Shown: positions 27,307 through 37,185 of the stretch, piece by piece
Layout: every line of letters begins with the position of its first letter
Position numbering within the stretch: the first letter of the stretch is position 1
Source of the DNA: Marinobacterium arenosum
Lineage (GTDB): Bacteria; Pseudomonadota; Gammaproteobacteria; Pseudomonadales; Balneatricaceae
Length of the DNA: 64,000 nucleotides
Direction: 5' to 3'
Assembly (NCBI RefSeq): GCF_019795155.1
Contig: NZ_JAILYN010000005.1
Coordinates: 62,001-126,000 of the forward strand
Notes under the pieces: model-generated
Seen by the model: only the letters and a program-made list of their open reading frames with translations
Database searches by the model: none
What the model was told of the DNA's origin: nothing
Position numbers and translations under genes: made by a program

Positions 27307-27332
27307 AAAAAGGGAGCCTGGGGCTCCCTTTT
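27307..27332 (-). terminator. rho-independent terminator after the symporter gene
   Basis: AAAAGGGAGC pairs with GCTCCCTTTT, giving a T-run on the minus strand directly after the symporter stop codon at 27351. Confidence 0.85.
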
Positions 27333-27350
27333 CAATGGTGGAATCAGTAA

Positions 27351-28646
27351 TCAGGCGTTGGCGCTTTCGCGGCTAGCCTGTACTTCACTGACCGGCTCGG
27401 CCGCGTTGTAGATCGACTCGTCCAGTTCGTTCTCGGACTTGCCGACCAGTACCGACACCATCAGGTCGCCGGAGACGTTGACGCAGGTGCGGGCCATATC
27501 CAGGATACGGTCGATACCGGCGACGATCGCCAGACCTTCCATCGGCAGGCCTACAGTGGTCAGTACCAGCGACAGCATGATCAGGCCGGCGCCCGGTACA
27601 CCGGCGGTACCGACCGACGCCAGGGTCGAGGTGGCGATGATGGTCAGGTAGTCGGCCATGCTCAGGTCGATACCGAAGGCCTGGGCCACGAACAGTGCGG
27701 CAACACCCTGGTAAAGTGCGGTGCCGTCCATGTTGATGGTGGCGCCCAGCGGCAGCACGAAGCTGGAGATCCCTTTGGAAACACCGAGATTTTCCTGGGC
27801 GCAGCGCATACTGACCGGCAGGGTGCCGGAGCTGCTGGTGCTGGTGAAGGCCATCATCTGGGCATTGACGATGCCCTTGAGGTACTGAACCGGACGCAGA
27901 CGGGCGACGGTGCTGATCAGGCCGCTGTAGACCACCAGGACGTGCAGGATACAGCCGATGTATACGGCAGCGATCACCTTGATCAGCGGCAGCAGCACAT
28001 CCAGACCGTACTTGCCGGCCACCCAGGCCATCAGCGCGAAGATACCGTACGGTGCGAACTTCATCACCAGTTCGGTCAGCTTGTACATCGCCTCGGCGAA
28101 GCTGTTGAACAGCTTGACCGCCGGCTCGGCTTTCTCGCCGATCATGTTCAGGGCGATACCCAGACCCAGTGCAAAGACGATGATCTGCAGGATCTTACCG
28201 CCGGCCAGGGCTTCGATCGGGTTTTTCGGGATCAACGCCAGCAAGGTGCTGACCAGCCCCGGCGCCTCTTTGGCTGCCGCGGCCGATTCTGCGGAGACGC
28301 TCATATCGAGCCCCGCACCCGGCATCAATACGGTGCCAAGGCCCAGGCCGATGGAGATCGCCACGGCGGTGGTGGCCAGATAGATGACGATCGATTTCAT
28401 GCCGATGCGACCCATCTTGCGGGTATCCTGCATCGAGGTGACGCCGACGATCAGCGAGCAGAACACCAGCGGTACGATCAGCATCTTGATGGCGTTGATG
28501 AACAGGGTACCGATCGGCTTCAGCAGCTCGGCATCCGGGCCCATGACGATACCGACGATGATACCGGCGATCATGCCGATAAAGATCTTTTTCCACAGGG
28601 CCAGGTTACCCCAGCCCCCTTTGGAAGTATTGGTTGCAGTGGTCAT
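27351..28646 (-). CDS. dicarboxylate/amino acid:cation symporter (DAACS family)
   Basis: The 431-residue membrane protein belongs to the GltP/DctA/SdcS family. It shows the serine-rich re-entrant loop motif (TSTSSSGTLP), the NMDGTALYQG cation/substrate region and the GIDRILDMARTCVNVSGD substrate-binding signature. Such transporters import aspartate, glutamate or C4-dicarboxylates with sodium or protons. The upstream gene on the same strand is aspartase, so aspartate or fumarate is the likely substrate. A strong terminator separates the two, so co-regulation need not mean one transcript. Confidence 0.9.
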   Translation of the reverse strand: MTTATNTSKGGWGNLALWKKIFIGMIAGIIVGIVMGPDAELLKPIGTLFINAIKMLIVPLVFCSLIVGVTSMQDTRKMGRIGMKSIVIYLATTAVAISIGLGLGTVLMPGAGLDMSVSAESAAAAKEAPGLVSTLLALIPKNPIEALAGGKILQIIVFALGLGIALNMIGEKAEPAVKLFNSFAEAMYKLTELVMKFAPYGIFALMAWVAGKYGLDVLLPLIKVIAAVYIGCILHVLVVYSGLISTVARLRPVQYLKGIVNAQMMAFTSTSSSGTLPVSMRCAQENLGVSKGISSFVLPLGATINMDGTALYQGVAALFVAQAFGIDLSMADYLTIIATSTLASVGTAGVPGAGLIMLSLVLTTVGLPMEGLAIVAGIDRILDMARTCVNVSGDLMVSVLVGKSENELDESIYNAAEPVSEVQASRESANA

Positions 28647-28692
28647 AGTTCAGGTCTCTTCTTATCGTTGTTGGACGGCATTGTCCGGCAGC

Positions 28693-28732
28693 AAAAAAAA
28701 GACCGCCCCGCCACCATGGACGCGGGGCGGTC
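28693..28732 (-). terminator. strong rho-independent terminator after aspA
   Basis: GACCGCCCCGC and GCGGGGCGGTC form an 11-bp stem around a ten-base loop, followed by eight T residues on the minus strand. It begins only a few bases beyond the aspA stop. Confidence 0.9.
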
Positions 28733-28736
28733 CATC

Positions 28737-30149
<1,413 letters not shown>

Positions 30150-30709
30150 GGCGATGTACGCTTTTGTTGTTATCTACTGTTTTCTATTTCGAGACTGCGC
30201 TGCCGTTTCGGGGCGGTCAGCAATGTCGCTTCGTCTCTTTGACCCTTTAGTTACAGCAAACTCAATGCCAGAACCGCTTTTTTAAATTTAAGTTGCTGTT
30301 TTGTAAGGTTTATTTGTTTGGTTTTGAGGTGCCTTCCCGAGCTTGAAACCCTATAACCAGGGTTATGGATCGCTGACCGGACGAATGGTCTGGCTTGCCG
30401 GGAGGGCCCGTAGTTACTGAGGTTGGAGGGGTATAACCGCCGTTATGGTGATAACCCTGGTTATAGGGGTTTAAAGAGCCTTGTAGGGTGGGCACGTTTT
30501 TTTGGTGCCCACGAGCCGATTGTTCACCTGAGGTAGATGTTTCCCGCTCACCCGCGAAGAAGCTTTAAGAGAAGGCATTCCATTACACGCTGGAATTTTG
30601 CATAAACAGGAACGATTCCAATTGGTCATAGGTCGACTGCCAGGGTTTCGCTGTTCGTCGCCGATACCGGCCTGCTACAGTGCCGACCAGATGAACTGGA
30701 GATCAATGA
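30150..30709. other. 560-bp intergenic region between aspA and the TSUP gene
   Basis: No gene is supported here. Contents are the palindrome cluster at 30346-30472 and a GTAGGGTGGGCAC element (30484-30515, inverted by GTGCCCAC) like the one at 16481. An AT-rich segment next to aspA (30240-30320) could hold its promoter. The short open frame at 30310-30495 runs through the palindromes and is not credible. Confidence 0.6.
30346..30472. promoter_or_regulatory. three ATAACC-NN-GGTTAT-type palindromes upstream of aspA
   Basis: Three 14-bp near-palindromes occur: ATAACCAGGGTTAT (30353-30366), ATAACCGCCGTTAT (30433-30446) and ATAACCCTGGTTAT (30451-30464). Centres are 80 and 18 bp apart. The outer two lie within longer inverted arms that share an 18-bp perfect core (CCCTATAACCAGGGTTAT and its complement) plus flanking AAAC. 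They are about 200-320 bp before the aspA start. Binding by a dimeric regulator, or a large cruciform, is inferred. Confidence 0.6.
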
Positions 30710-31507
30710 ATGGAACTGGATATTGCCTGGATCCTGCTGCTGCTGGCGACCGGCCTGGGAGCAGGGATGGTGGATGCGATCGCTGGTGGTGGTGGTCTGA
30801 TCACCCTGCCGGTGCTGCTGGCCACCGGTATGAGCCCGGTGGAAGCGCTGGCGACCAACAAGTTACAGGGTAGCTTCGGCACCTTTGCGGCGACCCGCTA
30901 CTTCGTCCGCAAGGGGCTGGTGGACCTGAAGCAGATGCGCTTGATGATCGGCTGCACCTTTGTCGGTGCGGTGGCCGGGACGGTGCTGGTGCAACTGATC
31001 GACAGCAGCCTGCTGGCCACGGTGATGCCGGTATTGCTGGTGTTGATCGCGCTCTACTTCGTGCTGTCGCCGCGAATCAGCGATGAGGACAGCGAGCAGC
31101 GTATCGGCCCGGCGCTGTTTGCATTTCTGTTCGCCAGCGCTATCGGTTTCTACGACGGCTTCTTCGGCCCCGGCACCGGCACGTTCTTCACCATCGCCTT
31201 CGTATCGCTGGCCGGCTACAGCCTGGCCCGGGCGACCGCCCATACCAAGGTGCTGAACTTCACCTCCAATATCGCGGCGCTGCTGTTCTTCATGCTGGGG
31301 GGCCATATCGTCTGGGCGGCCGGCATGGTGATGGCGGCCGGTCAACTGGTCGGCGGCCGGCTCGGCGCCCGGATGGTGGTCACCAAGGGTACCCGCTTGA
31401 TCCGACCATTGATTGTGCTGGTCACCTTGGCGATGTCGGCCAAGCTGCTGTTCGACCAGTACCGGCAGGGCGGCGAGCTGATGGCGCTGCTACAGAGCTG
31501 GTTTTAA
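30710..31507 (+). CDS. TSUP (TauE/SafE) family membrane transporter
   Basis: The 265-residue polytopic protein has the internally repeated TSUP pattern: GLGAGMVDAIAGGGGLITLP with ATNKLQG near the N-terminus, and IGFYDGFFGPGTGTF with AHTKVLNFTSN in the second half. Family members export sulfite, sulfoacetate or other organosulphur anions. The substrate here is not indicated by neighbours. The ATG at 30710 has GGAG eight bases upstream; an out-of-frame ATG lies four bases earlier. Full length. Confidence 0.9.
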   Translation: MELDIAWILLLLATGLGAGMVDAIAGGGGLITLPVLLATGMSPVEALATNKLQGSFGTFAATRYFVRKGLVDLKQMRLMIGCTFVGAVAGTVLVQLIDSSLLATVMPVLLVLIALYFVLSPRISDEDSEQRIGPALFAFLFASAIGFYDGFFGPGTGTFFTIAFVSLAGYSLARATAHTKVLNFTSNIAALLFFMLGGHIVWAAGMVMAAGQLVGGRLGARMVVTKGTRLIRPLIVLVTLAMSAKLLFDQYRQGGELMALLQSWF

Positions 31508-31569
31508 GTATTTTCTAGAACCTGGTCGGACTAAGTTCGATGGCCGCGAAAGCAGTGTTCGCTCATATC

Positions 31570-31656
31570 CAGTTGTAGGGCGCCACCCGGGGCGCCACCG
31601 CCGCAGGCGGTTGAAACGCCTGCCGGCGTTTGGTCGGCCAGGTCCGACCCTACATG
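31570..31656. repeat. family B intergenic repeat after the TSUP gene
   Basis: A module beginning TGTAGGGCGCCACCCGGGG and ending CCGACCCTACA is an imperfect palindrome with an inner hairpin, GCCGCAGGCG to CGCCTGCCGGC. It matches the element at 16380. It lies between convergent genes. Confidence 0.6.
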
Positions 31657-31697
31657 GGCCTATCGGCAGGCGGCTGTTCCCATCGGCCGCCCGGCGA

Positions 31698-32549
31698 TCA
31701 GTCTCCGTCGCCAAGCGCGGCAAAATGCTCGACCAGCCGTTGCCGCAATTCTCCGATCCGTTCGCGCTGCAGGCTGCGCGGCCGGTAGCAGAGATTGAGC
31801 GGCCGGCTCAGTGGCTGCGGCGTCGGTTGCACCATGCGGTCGGCAATGCCCATCGTGGCAATCAATCCCTGCGGCACCAATGCCGGTGCCACCCCTTTTA
31901 CGCCCAGTTGGGCGACCGCGAAAAAGGAGTTCATCTGCATACCCGGTTGCAGGCCGGTCTGTAGCAACTGGGGCTCGAGGTAACGGTTGGCGGGGTTGTG
32001 CAGGTCGATGGTCAGTACCTGCAGTGGCCGGTCGAACGACAGCGGCTCTGGATAGACCAGTACGAAGGGCTCCTCCAGTAGGCGATCCACCTGCAGATCG
32101 GTCACCGCCGGCAACCTGCCGGCGCAGATGCCCAATGCGGCATCGCCGGCACGCACCTTCTCCAGGATCAGCGGCGTATGGTGGGTGACGAAATCGAGCC
32201 CGCTGTCCCGTTGTAGGTAATCGCGCAGAAAGTCGCCCAGATAGGCGGCCAGCACCGTTTCCGAGCAGGCGATCTGCAGCCGGGTCTCATCGGTCAGTTC
32301 CTGGTGATCGAACAGCAACCCTTTCAGGGTCACCAGCTCCGGTGCGGCGCTGGTCAGCAGCTCGCGGGCTTCGGCGGTCAGCTGGATGTTGCGACCCTGG
32401 GGTTCGATCAGTTTCTTGCCGAGCCGCGCCTCCAGATTGGCGATCCGCTTGCTGACCGCAGACTGGCTGATATACAGCCGGCTGCCCGCCTTGCCCATGG
32501 TGCCCTCCTGGGCCAGCACGTAGAGGGTTTCCAGTCCTTCCAGCAGCAT
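31698..32549 (-). CDS. LysR family transcriptional regulator
   Basis: The 283-residue protein starts with the LysR helix-turn-helix (LETLYVLAQEGTMGKAGSRL, then ISQSAVSKRIANLEARLG) and continues into a periplasmic-binding-like effector domain. LysR proteins usually act as tetramers that respond to a small metabolite. The divergent or neighbouring target is not obvious: the sigma-54 regulator gene lies upstream on the same strand and the TSUP gene converges from downstream. The target is unknown. Confidence 0.92.
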   Translation of the reverse strand: MLLEGLETLYVLAQEGTMGKAGSRLYISQSAVSKRIANLEARLGKKLIEPQGRNIQLTAEARELLTSAAPELVTLKGLLFDHQELTDETRLQIACSETVLAAYLGDFLRDYLQRDSGLDFVTHHTPLILEKVRAGDAALGICAGRLPAVTDLQVDRLLEEPFVLVYPEPLSFDRPLQVLTIDLHNPANRYLEPQLLQTGLQPGMQMNSFFAVAQLGVKGVAPALVPQGLIATMGIADRMVQPTPQPLSRPLNLCYRPRSLQRERIGELRQRLVEHFAALGDGD

Positions 32550-32588
32550 CGAATTGTCCTTGTCTCGGGCGGAGAGGGCGGCGCCGGA

Positions 32589-34007
32589 TCAGTTTCCCAC
32601 CGGTCGCATCTTTTTCAGCCGTTTGCTCAGCGCCGGCTGGGAGATCCCCAGCAGCCGGGCGGCCAGCGACTGGTTGTGGTCGGCCCGCTGCAATGCTTCT
32701 TCCACCAACAGAGCATCCATCTGCGCCAGGGTCGGCAGCGGCAGTTCCGGGTTAAAGGCGACCGGTGTGGATTCGGCCTGCGGCAGCTCGTCGCTGTCGT
32801 TGCCGATCGCCTGGCGGAACACCTCCATCGATAGCAGGTGCGAGCGGTGGCGGCTGATGGCGTCATAGACCAGCGCGCGCAGTTCGCGGATATTCCCGGG
32901 GAAATGGTAGGTGCTCAGCAACAGCGGCAGTTCCGGCGGATAGCCGGGTGCACTCTTGTCCATCTCGGCAGCGGCCTGCCGGATGAAGTGGTCGAGCAGT
33001 AGCGGGATATCCTCCTTGCGCTGACGCAGCGGCGGGATCTGGATCTGATGGGTGCAGAGCCGGTAGTAGAGGTCCTTGCGGAAGCTGCCGTCGGCCTGGC
33101 GGGCTGGCAGGTCCTGGTGGGTGGCGACGATCACCCGGGCGCGGATACGCTTCGGCCGGTCGCTGCCGAGCGGGTAGTACTCGCCCTCCTGCAGCAGCCG
33201 CAACAGCTTGACCTGAGAAGCCATGCTCAGGTCGCCGATCTCGTCGAGGAACAGGGTGCCGTTGGCGGCCTGTTCCACTAATCCGGCACGGCTGCGCTCG
33301 GCACCGGTGAAGGCGCCGCGCTGGTGACCGAACAGGGTGTCGGCGAATACGTTGTCGTCCAAGCCGGCAACATTGACCGTTACCAATGGGCCTTTGCGGT
33401 TACTAAGCTGGTGGGCAGCCTGGGCCAGCAGCTCCTTACCGGTACCGCTCTCGCCGCAGATCAGCAGCGGCTGGTTACTCGGCGCGATCGACTCCAGGTA
33501 CTGGAATACCGCCCGCATGGTGGGGCTGCGACTGACGATCGGCTCGAATACCTCCGGCCGTTCCAGGCTGTTGTTGAGGATCCGCTGGCCCAGCGCCAGG
33601 TTCTCGCGACGCATCTCCTGCATCCGGATCGCCCGCTTGATCCCCTCGATCAGCCTGCTCTCCTCGCTGGTCTTGACGAAGTAGTCGAAGGCGCCCTGCT
33701 GCAGGCACTCCACCGCCGACTCCACCTGGTTGAGACCGCTGATAATGATGACCGCTATATCGGGGTGCTGCTCGGTGATCATCGTCAGCAGCTGCTTGCC
33801 GGACAGGTGCGGCATGGTCAGGTCCAGCAGCACCAGACCGATCGACTGCTGCTGCAGAATATCCATCACCCGGCGGCTGTCGTCGCAACGGTGAATATGG
33901 GTGATGCCGCCGGAGCGCTCCAGCAGGATGCTCAGACTGCGCAGGTAGGAGGTTTCATCGTCGACCAGCAGGACGCCGAATTCCGGGTAGAGGCTTTGGT
34001 TGATCAT
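32589..34007 (-). CDS. sigma-54-dependent response regulator (NtrC type)
   Basis: The 472-residue protein has a receiver domain (residues about 10-125, with acidic LLVDDE, phosphoacceptor in LLDLTMP and the conserved Lys in YFVKTSE). An AAA+ domain follows, with Walker A GESGTGKE, the sigma-54 loop GAFTGA near residue 230 and Walker B LFLDEIGD. The C-terminal Fis-type helix-turn-helix includes QSLAARLLGISQPALSKRL. It should activate RpoN promoters when phosphorylated. The start overlaps the stop of the sensor kinase gene by four bases, so they form a pair. Confidence 0.95.
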   Translation of the reverse strand: MINQSLYPEFGVLLVDDETSYLRSLSILLERSGGITHIHRCDDSRRVMDILQQQSIGLVLLDLTMPHLSGKQLLTMITEQHPDIAVIIISGLNQVESAVECLQQGAFDYFVKTSEESRLIEGIKRAIRMQEMRRENLALGQRILNNSLERPEVFEPIVSRSPTMRAVFQYLESIAPSNQPLLICGESGTGKELLAQAAHQLSNRKGPLVTVNVAGLDDNVFADTLFGHQRGAFTGAERSRAGLVEQAANGTLFLDEIGDLSMASQVKLLRLLQEGEYYPLGSDRPKRIRARVIVATHQDLPARQADGSFRKDLYYRLCTHQIQIPPLRQRKEDIPLLLDHFIRQAAAEMDKSAPGYPPELPLLLSTYHFPGNIRELRALVYDAISRHRSHLLSMEVFRQAIGNDSDELPQAESTPVAFNPELPLPTLAQMDALLVEEALQRADHNQSLAARLLGISQPALSKRLKKMRPVGN

Positions 34008-35734
34008 TGGTTCGGTGCTCCGCTGGTCGGCAGGGTCATCATCACACTGGTGCCCTGGCCGGGGCTGGATTCGAAGGTCAGGCTGCCGCCGTGGGCTTGC
34101 ACGATGCCGCTGGATACCGACAGGCCGAGACCGGTGCCGCCATGCTCGCGCTTGGTGGTGAAAAACGGGTCCAGCAGTCGGTTGAGGTTTTCCGGCTCGA
34201 TACCGCAGCCCTGATCCTCGACCAGCAGCGACACCTGCTGCAGGTCGGCGCGGTAGAGCGTACGCAGACTGACCCCTTTGCTGCGGTTCGGCAGCGCCTG
34301 GCAGGCGTTGAGAATCAGGTTGATCACCACCTGCTCGATCCGTTGGGCGTTGCCCAGCACCGGCGCGATCCGCTCGCTGTAGCGCACCTGGAAGTGATCG
34401 GTGCTGTTGCGGATCGAGTTGTCGACCAGCCGCACAGCGGTGGCGACCACCTCGTTGAGGTCGAACGGCTCGCGGATATCCTCGCTCTCCTGGCGGGCGA
34501 AGTCCTTCAGGTCGTTGACGATCCGCTTGATCCGCCGCGCGCCCTCGTGCATCTCGTCGAGCATCGCCGGAATCTCCTCGCGCATCCGCGAGTAGGCCAG
34601 CCCGCCGAGCATGAAGTCACCCTCCTGCTCGTAGCGCTGCTCCATATAGTCCTGGCAGTCCTGCCAGGCTTCGCGCAACACCGGCAGATTGAGCAGCAGC
34701 AGGCCACTGGGGTTGTTGATCTCGTGGGCCACGCCGGACACCAGGATGCCGAGCGAGGTCATCTTGTCGGCCTGGATCAGCTGCTGCTGTTGCATATGCA
34801 GTTCGGCGGTGCGCTTGTCCACCTGGCGCTTCAGCATCCGGTTCCAGATCACGGTACCGCCCAGTCCGACCAGCAATAGTACCGATAGAATCGCCGCCAC
34901 CTTGCCGAGCTGTTTCCAGGGCAGACCCTGCTCCTGCAGCGGGCCCAGCCATTTATCGTAGATCGCCTGCTGGCGACCGGTGTTCTTCAGGATCGCCAGC
35001 CCCTCGCTGAACTGGGCCAGCAGCTCCTCGTGGCCCTTCAATACTGCATAGCCGTAGCGCTGGGCCTGGAACGGCCGGCCGACCGGTACGATATTGGACA
35101 GCCCCAGCTCCTGGCCGAGATAGAGCCCCGGCAGGTTGGCGACCAGCGCGTAGTCGTACTTGCCGGCGGCCAGTTGACGCAGGGCGTCGGCGTGGGTGGC
35201 GGCGGTGATGATGATCGCGCCGACATCGTTCTGCAGCAGGTAGTCGTGCATGATGCCGTGCTGCTGCACCACCACCTGCTTGCCGCGCAGTTGCTCCAGC
35301 GAAGTGGCCTTGGGATCGCCGCGGCGGGCGAAGATCGACTGGTAGACGATGGCGTGCGGCGGGCTGAAGGCCAGGGTGGCACTGCGCTCGGTGGAGCTGA
35401 CCATCCCCTGCAGGGCGTCGATGTCGCCGTTTTCCAGCGCTTCGCGCATCTCGGCCCAGTCGGCCAGCTCGAAGCGCACCTTCATCCCCATCACCTCGGC
35501 GATGGCGCGGGTCAGCTCGACGTTGTAGCCGGCCGGCTGGCCATCCTCATCCAGAAACTCGTAGGGAGGGTAGTTGTAATCGCCACCGACCACGATGATA
35601 TCGTCGGGCTGGAAGGTGCGGGCCTGGGCGATGCCGCCGGACAACAGCAGGGCGCATAACAGAGTCGGAAGGATTACCCATAACAGTTTGGGCAGCTCTC
35701 GACAGTGCAATGGACGATCGGCAGGGTTGTTCAT
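34004..35734 (-). CDS. hybrid-input sensor histidine kinase with periplasmic SBP domain
   Basis: The 576-residue protein has an N-terminal membrane segment (about 17-38) and a periplasmic type-3 solute-binding domain (about 45-275, with GGDYNYPPYEFLDEDGQPAG). A second membrane helix (about 283-303), a short coiled linker and a kinase core follow. The phospho-accepting His is in GVAHEINN near residue 337. The ATPase has NLILNACQA, EDQGCGIEP and GGTGLGLS. The binding domain suggests direct sensing of an amino acid or similar ligand. It is paired with the sigma-54 regulator. The regulated gene is not known. Confidence 0.93.
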   Translation of the reverse strand: MNNPADRPLHCRELPKLLWVILPTLLCALLLSGGIAQARTFQPDDIIVVGGDYNYPPYEFLDEDGQPAGYNVELTRAIAEVMGMKVRFELADWAEMREALENGDIDALQGMVSSTERSATLAFSPPHAIVYQSIFARRGDPKATSLEQLRGKQVVVQQHGIMHDYLLQNDVGAIIITAATHADALRQLAAGKYDYALVANLPGLYLGQELGLSNIVPVGRPFQAQRYGYAVLKGHEELLAQFSEGLAILKNTGRQQAIYDKWLGPLQEQGLPWKQLGKVAAILSVLLLVGLGGTVIWNRMLKRQVDKRTAELHMQQQQLIQADKMTSLGILVSGVAHEINNPSGLLLLNLPVLREAWQDCQDYMEQRYEQEGDFMLGGLAYSRMREEIPAMLDEMHEGARRIKRIVNDLKDFARQESEDIREPFDLNEVVATAVRLVDNSIRNSTDHFQVRYSERIAPVLGNAQRIEQVVINLILNACQALPNRSKGVSLRTLYRADLQQVSLLVEDQGCGIEPENLNRLLDPFFTTKREHGGTGLGLSVSSGIVQAHGGSLTFESSPGQGTSVMMTLPTSGAPNQ

Positions 35735-35817
35735 CGGCGGCGGAACCTGATTGAGCGAAGGCCACTGCGACTTTGGTCGCAGGGCACAATGGACAGCTCA
35801 ATCATAGCCAGATAACA

Positions 35818-35882
35818 GGGTTGAGTTAACCGTTAGGAGTTAACAGTGAAAAGTTAATAGTTATGAGTTAGCAGATTCGAGT
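35818..35882. repeat. TTAACAGTTAAC-type tract, copy 1
   Basis: Short degenerate units such as GAGTTAACCGTTAGGAGTTAACAG follow one another upstream of the kinase gene. A similar tract lies at 37077-37185, on the other side of the AEC transporter gene. No gene is present. Confidence 0.55.
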
Positions 35883-35914
35883 GTCGTGGTCCTTACCTGA
35901 TGCTTACAGGGTTT

Positions 35915-36000
35915 CGCGCTTTGTCGCAGCCAGCTCTGCGGGCGACCTGCCATGGCGCCGATGGGGCCGCCACGAGTCGCGGCTGAAGCCCCCTCCTACA
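35915..36000. repeat. dispersed intergenic repeat, family A, copy 2
   Basis: The sequence TGTCGCAGCCAGCTCTGCGG leading into GCGACCTGCCATGG, and an opposite half GAGTCGCGGCTGAAGCCCC ending in CTCCTACAGG, form a degenerate member of the family seen near 13590, 47148, 49104 and 53566. Confidence 0.5.
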
Positions 36001-36023
36001 GGACCGTTTACTTATCACGCATA

Positions 36024-36980
36024 TTAAATAACGCCCCACAGCCTCAACAGATAGATGCCGGCGCTGAGGGTCAGCACCGAACCGAGGGTGGTCATCAGGA
36101 TGATATTGGCGGCCAGTTCGGCGTTGCCGCCCATCCCCTTGGCCATCACGAAACTGGCGGCGGCGGTGGGGCAACCGAACAGCACGAACAGCATTGCCAG
36201 GTCCTGGCCGCGGAAACCGCTTAGCCAGGCACCGAGGCTCAGCAACAGCGGCAGGATTACCAGTTTGGCGGCGCTGGCCCAGCTGGCCTGGGCCGAGGTG
36301 TTGCGCAGGCTCTTCATGTTCAGCGAACCGCCGATCGCCAGCAGTGCCAGCGGCAGGGTCAGGTTGGCGAAGTAGCGACCGGTCTTCTGTACCACTTCCG
36401 GCAGCTGGAAGCCGAAGTAGGAGAACGGTAGCGCCAGCGCCACCGCGATGATCAGCGGGTTCTTCAGGATTTCCAGCAGGGTGCCGGCCAGGTTGGCGCC
36501 GCCGCCGCGCTGCATCGGCACCGTCAGCGCGATGATCGACAGCACATTGAACAGCGGGATCACCAATGCCAGCAGCAGCGATGCCTGGGCCAGCCCCTCG
36601 TTGCCGAACAGGTTGAAGCTGACCGCCAGGCCGATAATGCCGTAGTTGGAGCGGAACGCACCCTGGATGAACACCCCCAGATCCTCCGGCCGATGAATCC
36701 AGCGCGCCGCCAGCAGCCACAGCAGCAGGTAGCTGACAATCACGCTAATCAGCACGTAGCCGAGCTGTTGCGGATTGAACACCGCCTGGAAGTCGGTGCG
36801 CGAGATCGACATGAAAACCAGTGCCGGCAGGGTGATTACGAACACCAACCGCGAGGCGGTGCCAACGAAGCCGTCGTCGATCACTCCCAGTCGCTTGAGC
36901 AGGTAACCGAGAAAGACAATGAAAAATATCGGCGCGACGATGTTGGCGGTAAAGCCGAGGGTTTGCAGGTACAGCTCCAT
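36024..36980 (-). CDS. AEC family (auxin efflux carrier-like) transporter
   Basis: The 318-residue membrane protein has ten predicted helices with the AEC pattern. The N-terminus reads IVAPIFFIVFLGYLLKRLGV, the core FVITLPALVFMSIS, and FRSNYGIIGLAV and FGCPTAAASFVMAKGMGG follow. Bacterial AEC proteins transport malate, malonate or similar carboxylates. The ATG at 36980 (M-E-L-Y-L) matches family starts; 21 open codons upstream were not used. The repeat tracts on both sides leave it as a lone gene. It could be a target of the adjacent two-component system, but nothing in the sequence proves this. Confidence 0.88.
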   Translation of the reverse strand: MELYLQTLGFTANIVAPIFFIVFLGYLLKRLGVIDDGFVGTASRLVFVITLPALVFMSISRTDFQAVFNPQQLGYVLISVIVSYLLLWLLAARWIHRPEDLGVFIQGAFRSNYGIIGLAVSFNLFGNEGLAQASLLLALVIPLFNVLSIIALTVPMQRGGGANLAGTLLEILKNPLIIAVALALPFSYFGFQLPEVVQKTGRYFANLTLPLALLAIGGSLNMKSLRNTSAQASWASAAKLVILPLLLSLGAWLSGFRGQDLAMLFVLFGCPTAAASFVMAKGMGGNAELAANIILMTTLGSVLTLSAGIYLLRLWGVI

Positions 36981-37076
36981 GGGTACTCCGGCAGCGGGGC
37001 GGGAAGGCGTGCATCTTAGCGCAGAGTACGCCCGACGGCGCATAACGAGCGGTTATCGCAGGGATAAGGGGATTTG

Positions 37077-37185
37077 ATAAGTGAAGAGTTTACAGTGAGG
37101 AGTTAACAGTTATGAGTGAACAGTAATAGGTGGATAACCGCAGTCTCCGGTCACTGTAAACTCACCACTGTTAACTCAACTCTTT
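37077..37185. repeat. TTAACAGTTAAC-type tract, copy 2
   Basis: Units such as GTGAGGAGTTAACAGTTATG on one side are mirrored by CACTGTAAACTCACC and CTGTTAACTCAACTC on the other, giving a loose inverted arrangement between the SixA-like and AEC genes. The right end runs into the last codons of the phosphatase gene. Confidence 0.55.

Noticed and set aside
30310-30495. 61-codon minus-strand frame upstream of aspA
   Set aside because: Translation of the palindromic region; no ribosome site or family resemblance.
35735-37175. Sigma-54 (-24/-12) promoter near the kinase and AEC genes
   Set aside because: No TGGCAC-N5-TTGC match close enough to report was found by eye.
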